Notes: generated from the sequence alone by a model not told the origin. A DNA stretch of 29,867 bases from Streptomyces sp. NRRL F-5630 (GCF_000719475.1 NZ_JOGO01000072.1:1-29867); one strand, 5' to 3'; shown: positions 14,823-25,241, counted from the first letter of the stretch. Program-made: numbers and translations.

Positions 14823-17138
14823 TCACGTGGCCAGCTCGCCCCGTACCGTACGGGCCGCCGCCACGAGGTGCTCCAGCGCGTCGCGTGTCTCCGCCCAGCC
14901 GCGGGTCTTCAGACCGCAGTCCGGGTTGACCCACAGCCGCTCCGGGGGGATCGCCTTGAGCCCCGTGCGCAGCAGCGTCGCGACCTCGTCCGTGCCCGGG
15001 ACGCGCGGCGAGTGGATGTCGTAGACACCGGGCCCCGCCTCGCGCGGGTAGCCGTGTGCGGCGAGTTCGTGCGCGATCTGCATATGGGAGCGCGCCGCCT
15101 CCAGACTGATGACGTCGGCGTCGAGGTCGTCGATCGCGTCCACGACGTCGCCGAACTCGGCGTAGCACATGTGCGTGTGCACCTGTGTGGCGGCGCTGAC
15201 GCCGCTCGTCGTCAGGCGGAACGCCTCGGTGGCCCAGGCGAGGTAGGCCGGGCGCGCGTCGGCGCGCAGCGGCAGCGTCTCGCGCAGCGCGGGCTCGTCC
15301 ACCTGGATGACACGCGTGCCCGCGGCCTCCAGGTCGTTCACCTCGTCCCTGAGCGCGAGCGCGACCTGCCGCGCCGTCTCGGCGAGCGGCTGGTCGTCCC
15401 TGACGAAGGACCACGCGAGCATCGTGACGGGCCCGGTCAGCATCCCCTTGACCGGCTTCGCGGTCAGCGACTGCGCGTACGCCGTCCAGCGGACGGTCAT
15501 CGGCGCGGGCCGCGAGATGTCCCCGGCGAGCACGGGCGGGCGCACGTACCGCGTCCCGTACGACTGCACCCAGCCGTGCCGCGTGGCGAGGTACCCCGAC
15601 AGCTGCTCGGCGAAGTACTGCACCATGTCGTTGCGTTCGGGCTCGCCGTGCACGAGGACGTCGAGCCCGGTCTCCTCCTGGAAGGAGATCACCTGCCGGA
15701 TCTCGGCCTCGATGCGCTTCTCGTACCCGGCCGCGTCCAGGCGCCCGGCGCGCAGGTCCGCGCGCGCCGCGCGGATCGCGCCGGTCTGCGGGAAGGACCC
15801 GATCGTCGTGGTCGGCAGCGGCGGCAGGGCCAGGTGCGCGCGCTGCGCCGCCGCGCGTTCCCCGTACGGCGCCGAGCGGCGCGCGTCGGCGTCGGTCACC
15901 GCGGCGGTGCGGGCCCGCACCGCCGGGTCGTGGGTGAGCGGGGACGCGGCGCGCGAGGCGAGCGCGGCGCGGTTCGCGGCGAGTTCGGCGGCGACCGCGT
16001 CCGTGCCGTGGGTCAGCGCCTTGGCGAGCGTCGCGATCTCGGCGGTCTTCTGCCGGGCGAAGGCGAGCCAGCGCAGGACCTGCGGCTCGATGTCCTTCTC
16101 GCGCGCGGCGTCGAGTGGCACGTGGAGGAGCGAGCAGGACGCGGAGACGTCGACACGGTCCGCGAGGCCGAGCAGCGTACCGAGCGTCGCGAGGGCCCGC
16201 TCCAGGTCGCCGGTCCAGATGTTGCGCCCGTCGACGACCCCGGCGACGAGCCGCTTGCCCGGCAGGCCCCCGACGGCGGCGAGCGCGTCGAGGTTCGCCG
16301 CGGCCGGGCCCGTGAAGTCGAGCGCGAGCCCGTCCACGGGGGCCTGCGCGAGGACGGGCAGCGCCTCGCCGAGCCGGTCGAAGTAGCTCGCGACGAGCAG
16401 CTTCGGGCGGTCGGCCCGGCCGCCGAGGTACGCGTAGGCCCGTTCGGCGGCGGCCAGTTCGGCGGGGGTGCGGTCCTGGACGAGCGCGGGCTCGTCGAGC
16501 TGGACCCACTCCGCGCCGGCCGCGCGCAGGTCGGCGAGGACCTCCTCGTACACGGGCAGGAGCCGGTCGAGCAGGCTCAGCGGCGCGAAGGCGTCCTCGG
16601 TGCCGGGCGCGGGCTTGGCGAGCAGGAGGTACGTCACCGGGCCGACGAGGACGGGCCGGGCGCGCAGCCCGAGCGCGAGCGCCTCGCGCAGCTCGCCGGT
16701 CTGCTTCGCCGAGTCGGCGGTGAACCGCGTGTCCGGGCCCAGCTCCGGCACCAGGTAGTGGTAGTTCGTGTCGAACCACTTCGTCATCTCCAGCGGCGCG
16801 ACGTCCTGCGTGCCGCGCGCCATGGCGAAGTAGCCGTCGAGCGCGTCGGCCGCGACGGCGGCGCGGTGGCGCGGGGGGATCGCGCCGACCATGACGCTCG
16901 TGTCGAGCACGTGGTCGTAGAGGGAGAAGTCGCCGGTGGGGACTTCGTCGGCGCCGTCGGAGGCGAGCTGCCGCCAGGCGGCGGCGCGCAGTTCACGCGC
17001 GGTCTCCTGGAGGTGCGCGGCGCTCGCACGGCCCTTCCAGTAGCCCTCGATCGCCTTCTTCAGCTCCCTGTCGGGGCCCTGGCGGGGGTAGCCGTACACG
17101 GTGGCCCGTGCTGCCGCGGCTGCGGACTTCGGTGTCAC
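14823..17138 (-). CDS. metE: Cobalamin-independent methionine synthase
   Basis: A 771-aa enzyme that transfers the methyl group of 5-methyltetrahydrofolate polyglutamate to homocysteine without B12. It has the usual double-barrel layout: an N-terminal folate barrel with [15 protein letters not shown] near the start, a linker, and a C-terminal catalytic barrel beginning near [12 protein letters not shown]. The zinc ligands are all present at family spacing: H656 and C658 in [10 protein letters not shown]680 in SLEAARS, and C741 in [11 protein letters not shown] chose GTG 17138 with AAGGAG upstream; the frame continues to 17240 only through the leader. A cobalamin riboswitch lies 160-370 nt upstream on the same strand, so the gene should be shut down when B12 allows MetH to work. 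Confidence 0.96.
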   Translation of the reverse strand: MTPKSAAAAARATVYGYPRQGPDRELKKAIEGYWKGRASAAHLQETARELRAAAWRQLASDGADEVPTGDFSLYDHVLDTSVMVGAIPPRHRAAVAADALDGYFAMARGTQDVAPLEMTKWFDTNYHYLVPELGPDTRFTADSAKQTGELREALALGLRARPVLVGPVTYLLLAKPAPGTEDAFAPLSLLDRLLPVYEEVLADLRAAGAEWVQLDEPALVQDRTPAELAAAERAYAYLGGRADRPKLLVASYFDRLGEALPVLAQAPVDGLALDFTGPAAANLDALAAVGGLPGKRLVAGVVDGRNIWTGDLERALATLGTLLGLADRVDVSASCSLLHVPLDAAREKDIEPQVLRWLAFARQKTAEIATLAKALTHGTDAVAAELAANRAALASRAASPLTHDPAVRARTAAVTDADARRSAPYGERAAAQRAHLALPPLPTTTIGSFPQTGAIRAARADLRAGRLDAAGYEKRIEAEIRQVISFQEETGLDVLVHGEPERNDMVQYFAEQLSGYLATRHGWVQSYGTRYVRPPVLAGDISRPAPMTVRWTAYAQSLTAKPVKGMLTGPVTMLAWSFVRDDQPLAETARQVALALRDEVNDLEAAGTRVIQVDEPALRETLPLRADARPAYLAWATEAFRLTTSGVSAATQVHTHMCYAEFGDVVDAIDDLDADVISLEAARSHMQIAHELAAHGYPREAGPGVYDIHSPRVPGTDEVATLLRTGLKAIPPERLWVNPDCGLKTRGWAETRDALEHLVAAARTVRGELAT

Positions 17139-17172
17139 GGAGATCTCCTTCGCGAGATGAATCCCTGAGATC
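17139..17172 (-). promoter_or_regulatory. Possible Shine-Dalgarno-sequestering hairpin of metE
   Basis: On the minus strand GATCTC (17172-17167) can pair with GAGATC (17147-17142), and two more G-C pairs form across a one-base bulge. The second arm overlaps the AAGGAG ribosome site of metE. It could be the output structure of the upstream riboswitch, acting on translation start. This is inference from pairing only. Confidence 0.4.
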
Positions 17173-17299
17173 CCGGGGGCCCGCGGGGCGCGAAGGAACG
17201 ACAAAGGGGGCGGGACCTGAGGCGTCCGCCCTCTGTGCACGCCGACCCGCCCACGAGGTCACCGGGATGTCCGGGCGCGCTTTCGGCGCGCGTCCGGGC

Positions 17300-17505
17300 G
17301 ACTGGCAGGTCTTCGGACTCGCGGGCACGCCCTCCTGGGGGGAGGACACCTACTGGCCGTCGCTTCCCGGGCCCGTGGCCGGGCCCAGTGCGTATGACGG
17401 CGGTCGTTCCCGCTCACCGCTGCGGGGCAGTCCCGGATTCCCACCGGGTTCCCTCTTGCGACGCTCCCGCCTGGCGGACGGGGCGAACCAGCTGCTGCGG
17501 GCAGT
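17300..17505 (-). promoter_or_regulatory. Cobalamin riboswitch controlling metE
   Basis: Read on the minus strand, the leader has the cobalamin riboswitch landmarks in order: AAGAGGGAACCCGGTG, GAATCCGGGACTGCCCCGC, a CGGTGAGCGGG stretch, the GGAAGCGACGGCCAGTAGG segment, and the closing GAGTCCGAAGACCTGCC. The core covers about 17300-17460 and flanking stem sequence runs to about 17505. Promoter sequences must lie in the roughly 100 nt between it and the tsaD stop at 17611. Bound cobalamin should lower MetE expression. The 5' boundary is approximate. Confidence 0.95.
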
Positions 17506-17610
17506 GTAGGCGGTGCGGGGGAGGGGCGGCGAGGGCGTTCGGGAAGTGGACCCGAGGGCGGAGCCGCCGTCGACGACCCGTCACCGGCTGCGCCTGGGGC
17601 GACCGGTGGT

Positions 17611-18648
17611 TCAGCCCTTCCCCGCCGGGTGGAGCGCCGCGTACGTCAAGGGCGCCGAGGGATCGACCGAGACGTCGAGCGGGGCGGGCTCCGCGCCGGC
17701 GCGCACGAGCAGGTCCCCCACCGCCGCGATCATCGCCCCGTTGTCCGTGCACAGCCGCAACGGCGGTACGCGCAGGGTGATCCCCGCGGCACGGCAGCGC
17801 TCCTCGGCGAGAGCGCGGACCCGCGAGTTCGCCGCCACCCCGCCCACCACGACGAGCGTGCCCACGCCGTGCTCCGCGCAGGCCGCCACCGCCTTGCGCG
17901 TCAGCGTGTCGGCCACCGCCTCCTGAAGCGCCGCGGCCCCGTCCGCGACCGGCAGCACCCCGCCCGCGTGCCGCTCCGCCCAGCGCGCCGCCGCCGTCTT
18001 GAGCCCGGAGAACGAGAAGTCGTAACCCCCCGGCAGCGGGCGCGGGAACACCACCGCCCCCGGATCGCCCTCGCGCGCGGCGCGGTCGATGGCCGGACCG
18101 CCGGGGTACGGCAGCCCGAACACGCGCGCCACCTTGTCGAAGCACTCGCCCGCCGCGTCGTCCAGCGTGTCCCCGAGGTGCGTGATCGGCTCGCGCGCCA
18201 GATCCCGGACGAGCAGCAGTGAGGTGTGCCCGCCCGAGACGATCAGTACGACGCAGGGGGAGGGGAGCGGCCCGTGCTCCAGCGTGTCCGCCGCGACGTG
18301 CCCCGCGAGGTGGTGCACCCCGTGCAGCGGCACGCCGAGCCCGTACGCGAGGCCCTTCGCCGCGGCGAGACCCACCTGGAGAGCCCCGGCCAGGCCCGGC
18401 CCCGTCGTGACCGCGACCGCGTCGATGTCCCGCGCCCGGACCCCCGCCTCGTCGAGCGCGCGCCGGATCACCGGGCGCACGGCGTGCACGTGCGCCCGCG
18501 CGGCGATCTCGGGCACGACACCGCCGTAGCGCGCGTGCGCGTCCATGCTCGACGCGACGGCGTGCCCGAGGAGTCTCCCGTCCCTGACCAGGCCCGCGCC
18601 CGTCTCGTCGCAGGAGGACTCGATGCCCAGTACGAGCGGAGCGGCCAC
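17611..18648 (-). CDS. tsaD: TsaD/Kae1/Qri7-family tRNA N6-threonylcarbamoyltransferase
   Basis: A 345-aa ASKHA-fold protein that attaches the threonylcarbamoyl group to A37 of ANN-decoding tRNAs, normally with TsaB and TsaE. Landmarks are [10 protein letters not shown] (8-17), [15 protein letters not shown] (39-53), the metal-binding pair H113 and H117 (HHLAGH), VSGGHTSLL (138-146), [14 protein letters not shown] (163-176) and CTDNGAM with D302. All are intact. GTG 18648 is chosen because the family N-terminus begins just before [13 protein letters not shown]; an AGAGG site is upstream. Streptomycetes usually carry tsaD beside tsaB and rimI. This copy stands alone between metE and cobalamin genes, so it may be a second, divergent paralogue. 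Confidence 0.9.
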   Translation of the reverse strand: MAAPLVLGIESSCDETGAGLVRDGRLLGHAVASSMDAHARYGGVVPEIAARAHVHAVRPVIRRALDEAGVRARDIDAVAVTTGPGLAGALQVGLAAAKGLAYGLGVPLHGVHHLAGHVAADTLEHGPLPSPCVVLIVSGGHTSLLLVRDLAREPITHLGDTLDDAAGECFDKVARVFGLPYPGGPAIDRAAREGDPGAVVFPRPLPGGYDFSFSGLKTAAARWAERHAGGVLPVADGAAALQEAVADTLTRKAVAACAEHGVGTLVVVGGVAANSRVRALAEERCRAAGITLRVPPLRLCTDNGAMIAAVGDLLVRAGAEPAPLDVSVDPSAPLTYAALHPAGKG

Positions 18649-18673
18649 CCCGCACCTCTTTTCCGTCGTCGTC

Positions 18674-18691
18674 CCGGCGGTTTCCCGCCGG
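18674..18691 (-). promoter_or_regulatory. GAAA-tetraloop hairpin in the tsaD leader
   Basis: On the minus strand CCGGCGG-GAAA-CCGCCGG forms a 7-bp stem closed by a GNRA-type tetraloop, starting 26 nt before the tsaD GTG. Such a stable hairpin close to the start could affect translation or transcript stability. No known family is recognised. Confidence 0.45.
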
Positions 18692-18709
18692 ATTCTGCGT
18701 TCCATGTGC

Positions 18710-18730
18710 TGTTGCGCATAGTGTGCAACA
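18710..18730. promoter_or_regulatory. Hyphenated palindrome between tsaD and cobL
   Basis: TGTTGCGCA (18710-18718) and TGTGCAACA (18722-18730) are 9-nt arms matching at 8 positions around a TAG centre. The TTGC-N9-GCAA form is typical of dimeric repressor operators. It lies in the 165-bp divergent gap, 62 nt before the tsaD start and 84 nt before the cobL start, so one protein could govern both directions. Confidence 0.5.
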
Positions 18731-18813
18731 AGATCGCCACCCGGCACGCATCCCCAGGTCACACCCCCGTAGGCTGAGCGGGCACCCCCGCACCGAGCCC
18801 GAGGACCCCGCAC

Positions 18814-20073
18814 GTGACCGCAGCGCCCGCCCCCGCCCCGCAGGACGCCGTCACCGTCGTCGGCATCGGCGCCGAAGGCTGGCCCGGCGTCCCCGAGGCG
18901 TCCCGCGCCCTCCTGCGCGGGGCCGACGTGGTCTTCGGCGGGCCCCGCCAACTGGACCTGCTGCCTGCCGAGTGCGCTGCGGCGCGTGTCCCCTGGCCCT
19001 CGCCGCTGCGTCCCGCCCTGCCCGGCCTGCTCGCCGCGCACGCGGGGCGCAGGCGCGTCGTCCTCGCGAGCGGCGACCCGATGTTCTACGGGATCGGCCG
19101 GACCCTCACCGAACTCCTCGGCCCCGAGGCCGTCCACGTCGTGCCGCACCCCTCCTCCGTCGCCTACGCCTGCGCCCGCCTCGGCTGGGCCCGTGAGGAC
19201 GTGGACGTCGTCTCGGTCGTGGGGCGCCCCCTCGCCCGCGTCGCCGCGGCGCTCCACCCCCGCCGCCGCCTCCTCGTCCTCGGCTCGGGACCCGCCACCC
19301 CCGCGGAGGTCGCCGCGCTGCTCCGCGCCCGCGGCTTCGGGCCCAGCCGCGTGCGCGTGCTCGAACAACTCGGCGGACCACGGGAACGGACGAGCCCCGA
19401 GACCACCGCCGACGAGTGGGACGCCCCGGCGGCGGACCCGCTCCACATCGTCGCCGTCGAGTGCCGCCGCGCCCCGGCAGCCCTGCGCCTCGGCGCCGTG
19501 CCGGGACTGCCCGACGAGGCGTACGCGCACGACGGACAGCTCACCAAGCGCTACCCGCGCGCCCTCACGCTCGCCGCGCTCGCGCCGGCCCCCGGGGAAG
19601 TCCTGTGGGACGTCGGCGGCGGCTCGGGGTCGATCGCGATCGAGTGGCTGCGCACCCACCCGTCCTGCCGCGCGTACAGCGTCGAGCGCGACCCCGCGCG
19701 CGCCGCGCGCATCACCGCGAACGCGGACAGCCTCGGTGTGCCCGCGCTCCGCGTCGTCACCGGGGCCGCACCTGCCGCGCTCGCCGGACTGCCCGTACCC
19801 GACGCCGTGTTCATCGGCGGCGGACTCACCACACCGGGCCTGCTCGACGCCTGCTGGGCGGCGCTGCCCGCGGGCGGCAGACTCGTGGCCAACACCGTGA
19901 CACTGGAGTCCGAGGCCGTACTGAGCGCGGCGAGGAAGCGGTACGGGGGCGAACTGGTGCGGCTCTCGGTCGCCCACGCCGTCCCTGTCGGCGGCTTCAC
20001 GGGCTGGCGCCAGGCCATGCCGCTGACGCAGTGGCTCGTCGAGAAGACCCCCTCTGGAGCTGACACCCCATGA
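18814..20073 (+). CDS. cobL: Precorrin-6B C5,15-methyltransferase (decarboxylating), CbiE-CbiT fusion
   Basis: A 419-aa CobL that methylates precorrin-6B at C5 and C15 and decarboxylates the C12 side chain. The N-terminal CbiE-type domain (about 13-215) is a tetrapyrrole methylase with [10 protein letters not shown] and SGDPMFYG (86-93). The C-terminal CbiT domain (about 235-405) has a Rossmann SAM site DVGGGSGS at 266-273 and [10 protein letters not shown] further on. The fused form is usual in aerobic B12 producers. GTG 18814 has GAGGA 8 nt upstream. It is first in the rightward cobL-cobM-cobK operon, overlapping cobM by 4 nt (ATGA), and is divergent from tsaD. No riboswitch is visible in front of it. 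Confidence 0.93.
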   Translation: MTAAPAPAPQDAVTVVGIGAEGWPGVPEASRALLRGADVVFGGPRQLDLLPAECAAARVPWPSPLRPALPGLLAAHAGRRRVVLASGDPMFYGIGRTLTELLGPEAVHVVPHPSSVAYACARLGWAREDVDVVSVVGRPLARVAAALHPRRRLLVLGSGPATPAEVAALLRARGFGPSRVRVLEQLGGPRERTSPETTADEWDAPAADPLHIVAVECRRAPAALRLGAVPGLPDEAYAHDGQLTKRYPRALTLAALAPAPGEVLWDVGGGSGSIAIEWLRTHPSCRAYSVERDPARAARITANADSLGVPALRVVTGAAPAALAGLPVPDAVFIGGGLTTPGLLDACWAALPAGGRLVANTVTLESEAVLSAARKRYGGELVRLSVAHAVPVGGFTGWRQAMPLTQWLVEKTPSGADTP

Positions 20074-20819
20074 CCGTGTACTTCATCGGCGCGGGTCCCG
20101 GCGCCGCCGATCTCATCACGCTGCGCGGCGCGCGCACCCTCGCCCGCTGCGCCGTCTGCCTGTACGCGGGCAGCCTCGTGCCCGCCGAACTGCTCGCCGA
20201 GTGCCCTCCCGGCGCGCGCCTGATCGACACCGCGCACCTCGATCTCGACGCCATCACCGCCGAGTTCGCCCGCGCGCACGAGGCCGGTCAGGACGTGGCC
20301 CGCCTGCACTCGGGCGACCCCGCCGTCTTCAGCGCGGTCGCCGAGCAGATGCGCCGGCTCGACGCGCTCGGCATCCCCTACGAGGTCGTCCCTGGCGTCC
20401 CCGCCTTCGCCGCAGCCGCTGCCGCGCTCAAGCGGGAACTGACCGTGCCCACGGTCGGCCAGACCGTCGTCCTCACGCGCGTCGCGCAGGAGGCGACCCC
20501 CATGCCCGAGGGCGAGGACCTCGCGACCCTCGGCCGCAGCGGCGCCCTCCTCGTCCTGCACCTCGCCGCCCGCTACGTCGACCGCGTCACCGCCGAACTC
20601 CTCCCGCACTACGGCGCCGACTGCCCCGCCGCGGTCGTCGCCCACGCCTCCCGGCCCGAGGAACTGGTCCTGCGCGGCACGCTCGGCACGATCGCCGCCG
20701 AGACCAGGGCCGCGGGGATCACCCGCACCGCCGTCATCCTGGTCGGCCGCACCCTCGGCGCCTCGCAGTTCCGCGACAGCCACCTCTACTCGTCCGCACG
20801 CGAGCGCCACCCGTGCTGA
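20070..20819 (+). CDS. cobM: Precorrin-4 C11-methyltransferase
   Basis: A 249-aa tetrapyrrole methylase (TP_methylase fold) that methylates precorrin-4 at C11 to give precorrin-5. Landmarks are [13 protein letters not shown] starting at residue 5, LYAGSLVP (31-38), [11 protein letters not shown] (79-89) and [13 protein letters not shown] from 107. The GAGPGA start and LYAGSL are typical of the CobM/CbiF branch rather than CobI or CobJ. The ATG at 20070 overlaps the cobL stop, and the end overlaps cobK by 7 nt, so the three genes are tightly coupled. Length is normal. Confidence 0.93.
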   Translation: MTVYFIGAGPGAADLITLRGARTLARCAVCLYAGSLVPAELLAECPPGARLIDTAHLDLDAITAEFARAHEAGQDVARLHSGDPAVFSAVAEQMRRLDALGIPYEVVPGVPAFAAAAAALKRELTVPTVGQTVVLTRVAQEATPMPEGEDLATLGRSGALLVLHLAARYVDRVTAELLPHYGADCPAAVVAHASRPEELVLRGTLGTIAAETRAAGITRTAVILVGRTLGASQFRDSHLYSSARERHPC

Positions 20820-21562
20820 ACGAGCGCCACGTCCTGATCCTGGGCGGTACGACGGAGGCGCGCCACCTCGCCGAGGCCCTGACCGGCACGCCGTGGCGTG
20901 TCACCACCTCGCTCGCGGGCCGCGTCGCCGCCCCGCGCGCTCTGCCGGGGGCCGTGCGCGTGGGCGGCTTCGGCGGTGCGGAGGGACTCGCGGCCTGGCT
21001 GCGCGCGCACCGCGTCACCGCGCTCGTCGACGCGACCCACCCCTTCGCCGCCACGATGAGCTTCCATGCCGCCGAGGCCGCCGCCGCGACGGGCGTCCCC
21101 CTCCTCGCCCTGCGCCGCCCCGGCTGGACCCGGCTCCCGGGTGACGACTGGCACGACGCGGCCTCGCTCGACGAGGCGGCGTCCCTCCTGCCCGGGCTCG
21201 GCAGCCGCGTCTTCCTCACGACCGGCCGCACGGGGCTGGCCGCCTTCACCGGCCACCCCGGGCTGTGGTTTCTCGTGCGCGCGGTCGACCCACCCGAGCC
21301 GCCGCTCCCCGCCCGTAGCGAAGTCCTCCTCGACCGGGGCCCGTTCACGCTCGAAGGCGAACGCGCCCTGCTCGCCCGCCACCGCGTCGACGTCCTCGTG
21401 ACGAAGGACAGCGGAGGGACGGCCACGGCACCGAAGCTCACGGCGGCGCGCGAGGCGGCACTCCCCGTGATCGTCGTGCGCAGACCACCCGTCCCGGACG
21501 GCGTGCCGCAGGCGGCCGCCCCGGCGGGGGCCCTCGCGTGGCTGGCGGCGCTCGCCCCGTAG
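20813..21562 (+). CDS. cobK: Precorrin-6A reductase
   Basis: A protein of about 249 aa that reduces precorrin-6A to dihydroprecorrin-6 with NADPH. The N-terminal Rossmann-like LILGGTTEARHLAEAL (8-23), the central DATHPFAATMS and the late VTKDSGG are characteristic of CobK/CbiJ. The start is not certain. GTG 20813 lies in frame and overlaps cobM by 7 nt, but its ribosome site is weak, which fits translational coupling. It is last in the operon and is followed by a hairpin shared with the converging cobIJ. Confidence 0.9.
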   Translation: MLNERHVLILGGTTEARHLAEALTGTPWRVTTSLAGRVAAPRALPGAVRVGGFGGAEGLAAWLRAHRVTALVDATHPFAATMSFHAAEAAAATGVPLLALRRPGWTRLPGDDWHDAASLDEAASLLPGLGSRVFLTTGRTGLAAFTGHPGLWFLVRAVDPPEPPLPARSEVLLDRGPFTLEGERALLARHRVDVLVTKDSGGTATAPKLTAAREAALPVIVVRRPPVPDGVPQAAAPAGALAWLAALAP

Positions 21563-21604
21563 GCGGCAGGACGGGCGGCCGCCGACTACGGGACGACCGT
21601 GAGA

Positions 21605-21630
21605 CCCCGCCCACCTGACGCCGGGGCGGG
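21605..21630. terminator. Terminator between cobK and cobIJ
   Basis: CCCCGCCC (21605-21612) and GGGGCGGG (21623-21630) form a perfect 8-bp stem with a 10-nt loop in the 95-bp convergent gap. It probably serves both operons. Confidence 0.65.
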
Positions 21631-21657
21631 CGCCCCTGCGCGGCTCCCGGCCACGGC

Positions 21658-23148
21658 TCAGCCCGCCGGGTACCTCCTCGGCGTCCACACGATCTCCTCG
21701 CCGTCACCGCGCCGCACCACCCGCGTCTGCGAGGAGCCCACGAGCAGGATCGTGCGCATGTCCACCTCGGCCGGGTCGAGGTCCGCGAGCCGCACGATCC
21801 GCACCCGCTCGCCCGCACCCCCGACATCGCGCGCCACCACGACCGGCGTGCCCGGCGCACGGTGCTCCAGGAGCACGTCACGCGCCGCCCCCACCTGCCA
21901 CGTCCGGCTCCCCGAGCCGGGGTTGTAGAGGGCGAGGACGAGGTCGGCGCCCGCCGCCGCGCGCAGCCGCTCCGCCACCACCTCCCACGGCTTGAGCCGG
22001 TCCGAGAGCGAGAACACCGCGTAGTCGTGCCCCAGCGGAGCCCCCGCCCGCGCCGCCGCCGCGTTCGCCGCGGTCACCCCGGGCAGGACGCGCACGGGCA
22101 CGTCCGCGTACTCCTTCCGCGAGGCCACTTCGAGCACCGCCGTCGCCATCGCGAACACCCCGGGATCGCCCCCGGACACGACCGCGACCCGCCGTCCGCG
22201 TGCCGCCAACTGCAAGGCGAACTCGGCACGTTCGGACTCCACCCGGTTGTCCGACGCGTGCCGCCGTTGCCCCGCGCGCTCCGGCACGCGGCCGACGTAC
22301 GTCGCGTAGCCCACGAGGTCGTCCGCCGAGGCGAGCACGCCCCGCGACTCCGGGGTGAGCCACAGCGGCCCGGCAGGACCCGTCCCGACCACGACGACCT
22401 CGCCGCGCCCGACCGGCTCCCTCCGCCCGGCGGCGACCCGGCTCGGCAGGACGGCGACCGAGAAGTACGGCACGCCGTCCGCGTCCACTTCCGCGAGCCG
22501 CGCTGTCCGCTCCCCGTCCATCGTCGCCCGCTCCACGTACCGCGCGTCGTCGAGCCGCCCCGCGCTCTCCAGCGCCCGGCGGACCTTGGGGAAGGTGCGG
22601 CCCAGCTTCATCACGACCGCCGAGTCCGTCGCCGCGAGCCGCGCCGTGAGTTCCTCCTCGGGCAGCGTGCCCGGCAGCACGGTCAGCACCTCCTCGCCCT
22701 CGACGAGCGGCTGTCCGAGCCGCGCCGAGGCGGCGGCGAACGACGTGACGCCGGGCACCACTTCGGTCGCGTAGCGGTGCGCGAGCCGCTTGTGCATGTG
22801 CTGGTACGAGCCGTAGAAGAACGGGTCGCCCTCCGCGAGCACCGCGACCGTGCGCCCCGCGTCGAGGTGCGCGGCGAGCCGCGCCGCCGCCTCCTCGTAG
22901 AACTCCTCCAAGGCCCCCCGGTAGCCGCCGGGATGGTCCGTCGTCTCCGTCGTCACCGGGTAGACGAGCAGCTCCTCGACGTGGTCCTCCCGCAGGTACC
23001 GCTCCGCGATGCCGCGCGCGATCGACCGGCCGTGCCGCGCGCTGTGGTACGCGATCACGTCCGCCTCGCCGATGACCTCGACGGCCCGCACGGTCAGGAG
23101 CGAGGGGTCCCCGGGACCGAGCCCGACCCCGTACAGCTTGCCGCTCAT
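21658..23148 (-). CDS. cobIJ: CobI-CobJ fusion: precorrin-2 C20- and precorrin-3B C17-methyltransferase
   Basis: A 496-aa protein with two tetrapyrrole methylase domains in tandem. The N-terminal CobI part (about 1-235) starts with [15 protein letters not shown] and contains [13 protein letters not shown]; it methylates precorrin-2 at C20. The C-terminal CobJ part (about 245-496) has [26 protein letters not shown] and [12 protein letters not shown]; it methylates precorrin-3B at C17 with ring contraction. This fused arrangement is common in actinobacteria and would bring together steps on either side of CobG. The ATG at 23148 overlaps the cobH stop (ATGA). It is last in the leftward cobG-cobH-cobIJ operon. 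Confidence 0.93.
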   Translation of the reverse strand: MSGKLYGVGLGPGDPSLLTVRAVEVIGEADVIAYHSARHGRSIARGIAERYLREDHVEELLVYPVTTETTDHPGGYRGALEEFYEEAAARLAAHLDAGRTVAVLAEGDPFFYGSYQHMHKRLAHRYATEVVPGVTSFAAASARLGQPLVEGEEVLTVLPGTLPEEELTARLAATDSAVVMKLGRTFPKVRRALESAGRLDDARYVERATMDGERTARLAEVDADGVPYFSVAVLPSRVAAGRREPVGRGEVVVVGTGPAGPLWLTPESRGVLASADDLVGYATYVGRVPERAGQRRHASDNRVESERAEFALQLAARGRRVAVVSGGDPGVFAMATAVLEVASRKEYADVPVRVLPGVTAANAAAARAGAPLGHDYAVFSLSDRLKPWEVVAERLRAAAGADLVLALYNPGSGSRTWQVGAARDVLLEHRAPGTPVVVARDVGGAGERVRIVRLADLDPAEVDMRTILLVGSSQTRVVRRGDGEEIVWTPRRYPAG

Positions 23149-23777
23149 TCCTCCTCGCTCGCGATCGCGTTGAGCGCGGCGGCGGCGAGCGCGCTGCCCC
23201 CGCGGCGGCCCCGCACCACCAGGTGCTCCAGGCCGCCGTGCGCGGCGAGCGCGTCCTTCGACTCGGCGGCGCCGACGAAGCCGACCGGCACCCCGATGAC
23301 GGCGGCGGGCCTGGGAGCGCCCGCGTCGATCAGCTCCAGCAGCCGGAAGAGTGCGGTCGGCGCGTTCCCGACCGCGACCACGGCACCGTCGAGACGGTCG
23401 CCCCACAGGTCGAGCGCGGCGGCGCTGCGCGTCGTGCCCAGCTCCTTCGCGAGGGCGGGCACGGCGGGGTCCGAGAGCGTGCACACCACGTCGTTGTCCG
23501 CGGGCAGCCGCTTGCGCGTGACACCGCTCGCGACCATGCGCACGTCCGTGAGGATCGGCGCGCCCGCGCGCAGCGCCGCCCGCGCCCGCGTCACCACGTC
23601 CGGCGTGTACGCGAGGTCCCGTACGAGGTCGACCATGCCGCAGGCGTGGATCATCCGGACCGCGACCTGCGCGATCTCCGGTGGCAACCCGCCGAGTTCG
23701 GCCTCGGCGCGGATGGTGGCGAAGGACTCCCGGTAGATCGCCGGGCCGTCCTTCTCGTAGGTGTAGCGGGTGCTCAC
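23145..23777 (-). CDS. cobH: Precorrin-8X methylmutase
   Basis: A 210-aa CobH/CbiC enzyme that moves the methyl group from C11 to C12 to form hydrogenobyrinate. The catalytic His is visible as H44 in [21 protein letters not shown] and the C-terminal [15 protein letters not shown] are family hallmarks. GTG 23777 starts [15 protein letters not shown], the usual family N-terminus, although the ribosome site is weak. It lies 61 nt after cobG and overlaps cobIJ by 4 nt. Confidence 0.93.
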   Translation of the reverse strand: MSTRYTYEKDGPAIYRESFATIRAEAELGGLPPEIAQVAVRMIHACGMVDLVRDLAYTPDVVTRARAALRAGAPILTDVRMVASGVTRKRLPADNDVVCTLSDPAVPALAKELGTTRSAAALDLWGDRLDGAVVAVGNAPTALFRLLELIDAGAPRPAAVIGVPVGFVGAAESKDALAAHGGLEHLVVRGRRGGSALAAAALNAIASEEE

Positions 23778-23838
23778 GGGTCTCGCTGCTCTCGGTGTGG
23801 TGGTGCGTACGGGGAAAGTCGGGGCGGGGAGCCGGTCG

Positions 23839-25131
23839 TCATGTCCCGGCGGGAGTCCGCAGCGCCCTCGCGAAGCGCGCGGGATCCGCCGGGTCCACCA
23901 GGAGCGGGGCCCGTCCCGGGACGGAGAGGAGGTAGCCGCCGTCGGGGCCCGCGACGACATCGGCGTGCGGCTCGGCGGGCCGGCCGCAGCGCCGCTCGCA
24001 CGCCGACCAGTACAGCGGAAGCGGCGAGGCGGCGACGGCGGGCAGCGCCCGCGCGGCGTCGGCGCGCACGTCGGCGCGGGCCCGCGCACACCCCGGCCGC
24101 CCCACGCACGCGCCGACGCGCGGCCAGGGCGAGCAGGGCGCGGTGACGAGCCCGGCCGCGGCGAGCCGCGCGGCGGCGTCCCCGGCGGGCCCGGCGACGA
24201 CGACGCCGCGCCACGGCGTGAGCCGCAGCTCCGTCCCGGCCCGGGCCATCTCCTGCCAGGCGGTGGGGGAGAGGCGTCCCAGGGGGACGTGCACGGCGAG
24301 CGCGCCGGGGTACGGGCCGGGTGCGGGCGAGGCCGCTTCCGGGAGCGGCGGCCCGGCGACGGCGGTACGGGTCGCCACGCCCTCCGCGGCGAGCCGTTCC
24401 CGTGCCGCGCCCGCGAGGGACGCGCCGTCCGGCAGGTCGGCGACCCGCCACACGCGGGTGGCGGCGGGAACGCGGGCCGCGGCGTCGAGGAAGAGCTCGG
24501 CCGCGCGGAGGGCCGCTTGCGGGGCGTGCGCGTCCGCCACCACGAAGCGCTCACCGCCGACGGACACCAGTGCCTCGTCCTCGGGCAGGGCGCGCACGGT
24601 CACGTCGGCCCTCAGCGCGGTCATGTCGCCGCGGCCGTCGTCGAGCGCGAAGAGGAACCGTCCCGAGAGGCCGGTGGCCCACGCGCTCCCGCACAGCCCG
24701 GCGTCGAGCGCGCGCAGCCACTCGCACACCGGGCGCTCCCCGAGGCCGTCGAGCCCGGAGAGCGGCGAGGCGACGATGTTGCGGACGCGTTCGTGGGCGG
24801 GCGAGGGGAGCAGGCCCGCGTCCGCGAGGGCCCGGCCGAGCGCGTCACCCGAGGCGGGGTCGAGGCCGCGCAACTGGACGTTGCCGCGCGAGGTCAGGTG
24901 CAGGTCCCCGTCACCGCGCCGCAGGGCCAGCGCGCCCAGGGCCTCCCACTGCCCCGCGTCGAGCACCCCGCCGGGTATCCGCACCCGCGCGAGCCCGCCG
25001 TCGTCGGCGAGGTGCAGCCGCAGGGCCCCGGGACAGGCGTCACCACGGCCCCCGGCGGTGCTCGCCGAAGGCACCGGGGACGCCGGGGGCACGGCGGGGC
25101 GCGGAAGAGGGGAGGGCATGGCGGCGAGCAT
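23839..25131 (-). CDS. cobG: Precorrin-3B synthase
   Basis: A protein of about 430 aa with the nitrite/sulfite reductase-like fold. It uses oxygen to hydroxylate precorrin-3A at C20 and form the gamma-lactone, the step that marks the aerobic B12 pathway. [11 protein letters not shown] lies in the ferredoxin-like half. Four Cys ligands for the iron-sulfur cluster are C342, C348, C378 and C382 (CVGRPGC and SACERRC). I used ATG 25131 with GGAGAG upstream; ATG 25119 is a close alternative. The frame extends upstream through low-complexity promoter DNA and that part is not credible. It is first in the cobG-cobH-cobIJ operon and divergent from cobN. Confidence 0.9.
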   Translation of the reverse strand: MLAAMPSPLPRPAVPPASPVPSASTAGGRGDACPGALRLHLADDGGLARVRIPGGVLDAGQWEALGALALRRGDGDLHLTSRGNVQLRGLDPASGDALGRALADAGLLPSPAHERVRNIVASPLSGLDGLGERPVCEWLRALDAGLCGSAWATGLSGRFLFALDDGRGDMTALRADVTVRALPEDEALVSVGGERFVVADAHAPQAALRAAELFLDAAARVPAATRVWRVADLPDGASLAGAARERLAAEGVATRTAVAGPPLPEAASPAPGPYPGALAVHVPLGRLSPTAWQEMARAGTELRLTPWRGVVVAGPAGDAAARLAAAGLVTAPCSPWPRVGACVGRPGCARARADVRADAARALPAVAASPLPLYWSACERRCGRPAEPHADVVAGPDGGYLLSVPGRAPLLVDPADPARFARALRTPAGT

Positions 25132-25166
25132 ACCGATCCGCTCTCCGGCGAGACCGCCCCGCCCGT

Positions 25167-25241
25167 CCCCGTACCGCCGACGCCCGCCGTCTCCGGCCCG
25201 TGCCCCGTACCGCCGCCCCCCACCCCGCCCCCGTACCGCCG
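25167..25241. repeat. Three direct repeats of a 13-mer in the cobG-cobN gap
   Basis: CCCCGTACCGCCG occurs at 25167-25179, 25203-25215 and 25229-25241, in the 353-bp gap between cobG and cobN and close to the cobG start. Period spacing is 36 and 26 bp. The repeats would be in the cobG promoter or leader and could be protein-binding sites or C-rich low-complexity drift. Confidence 0.6.
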
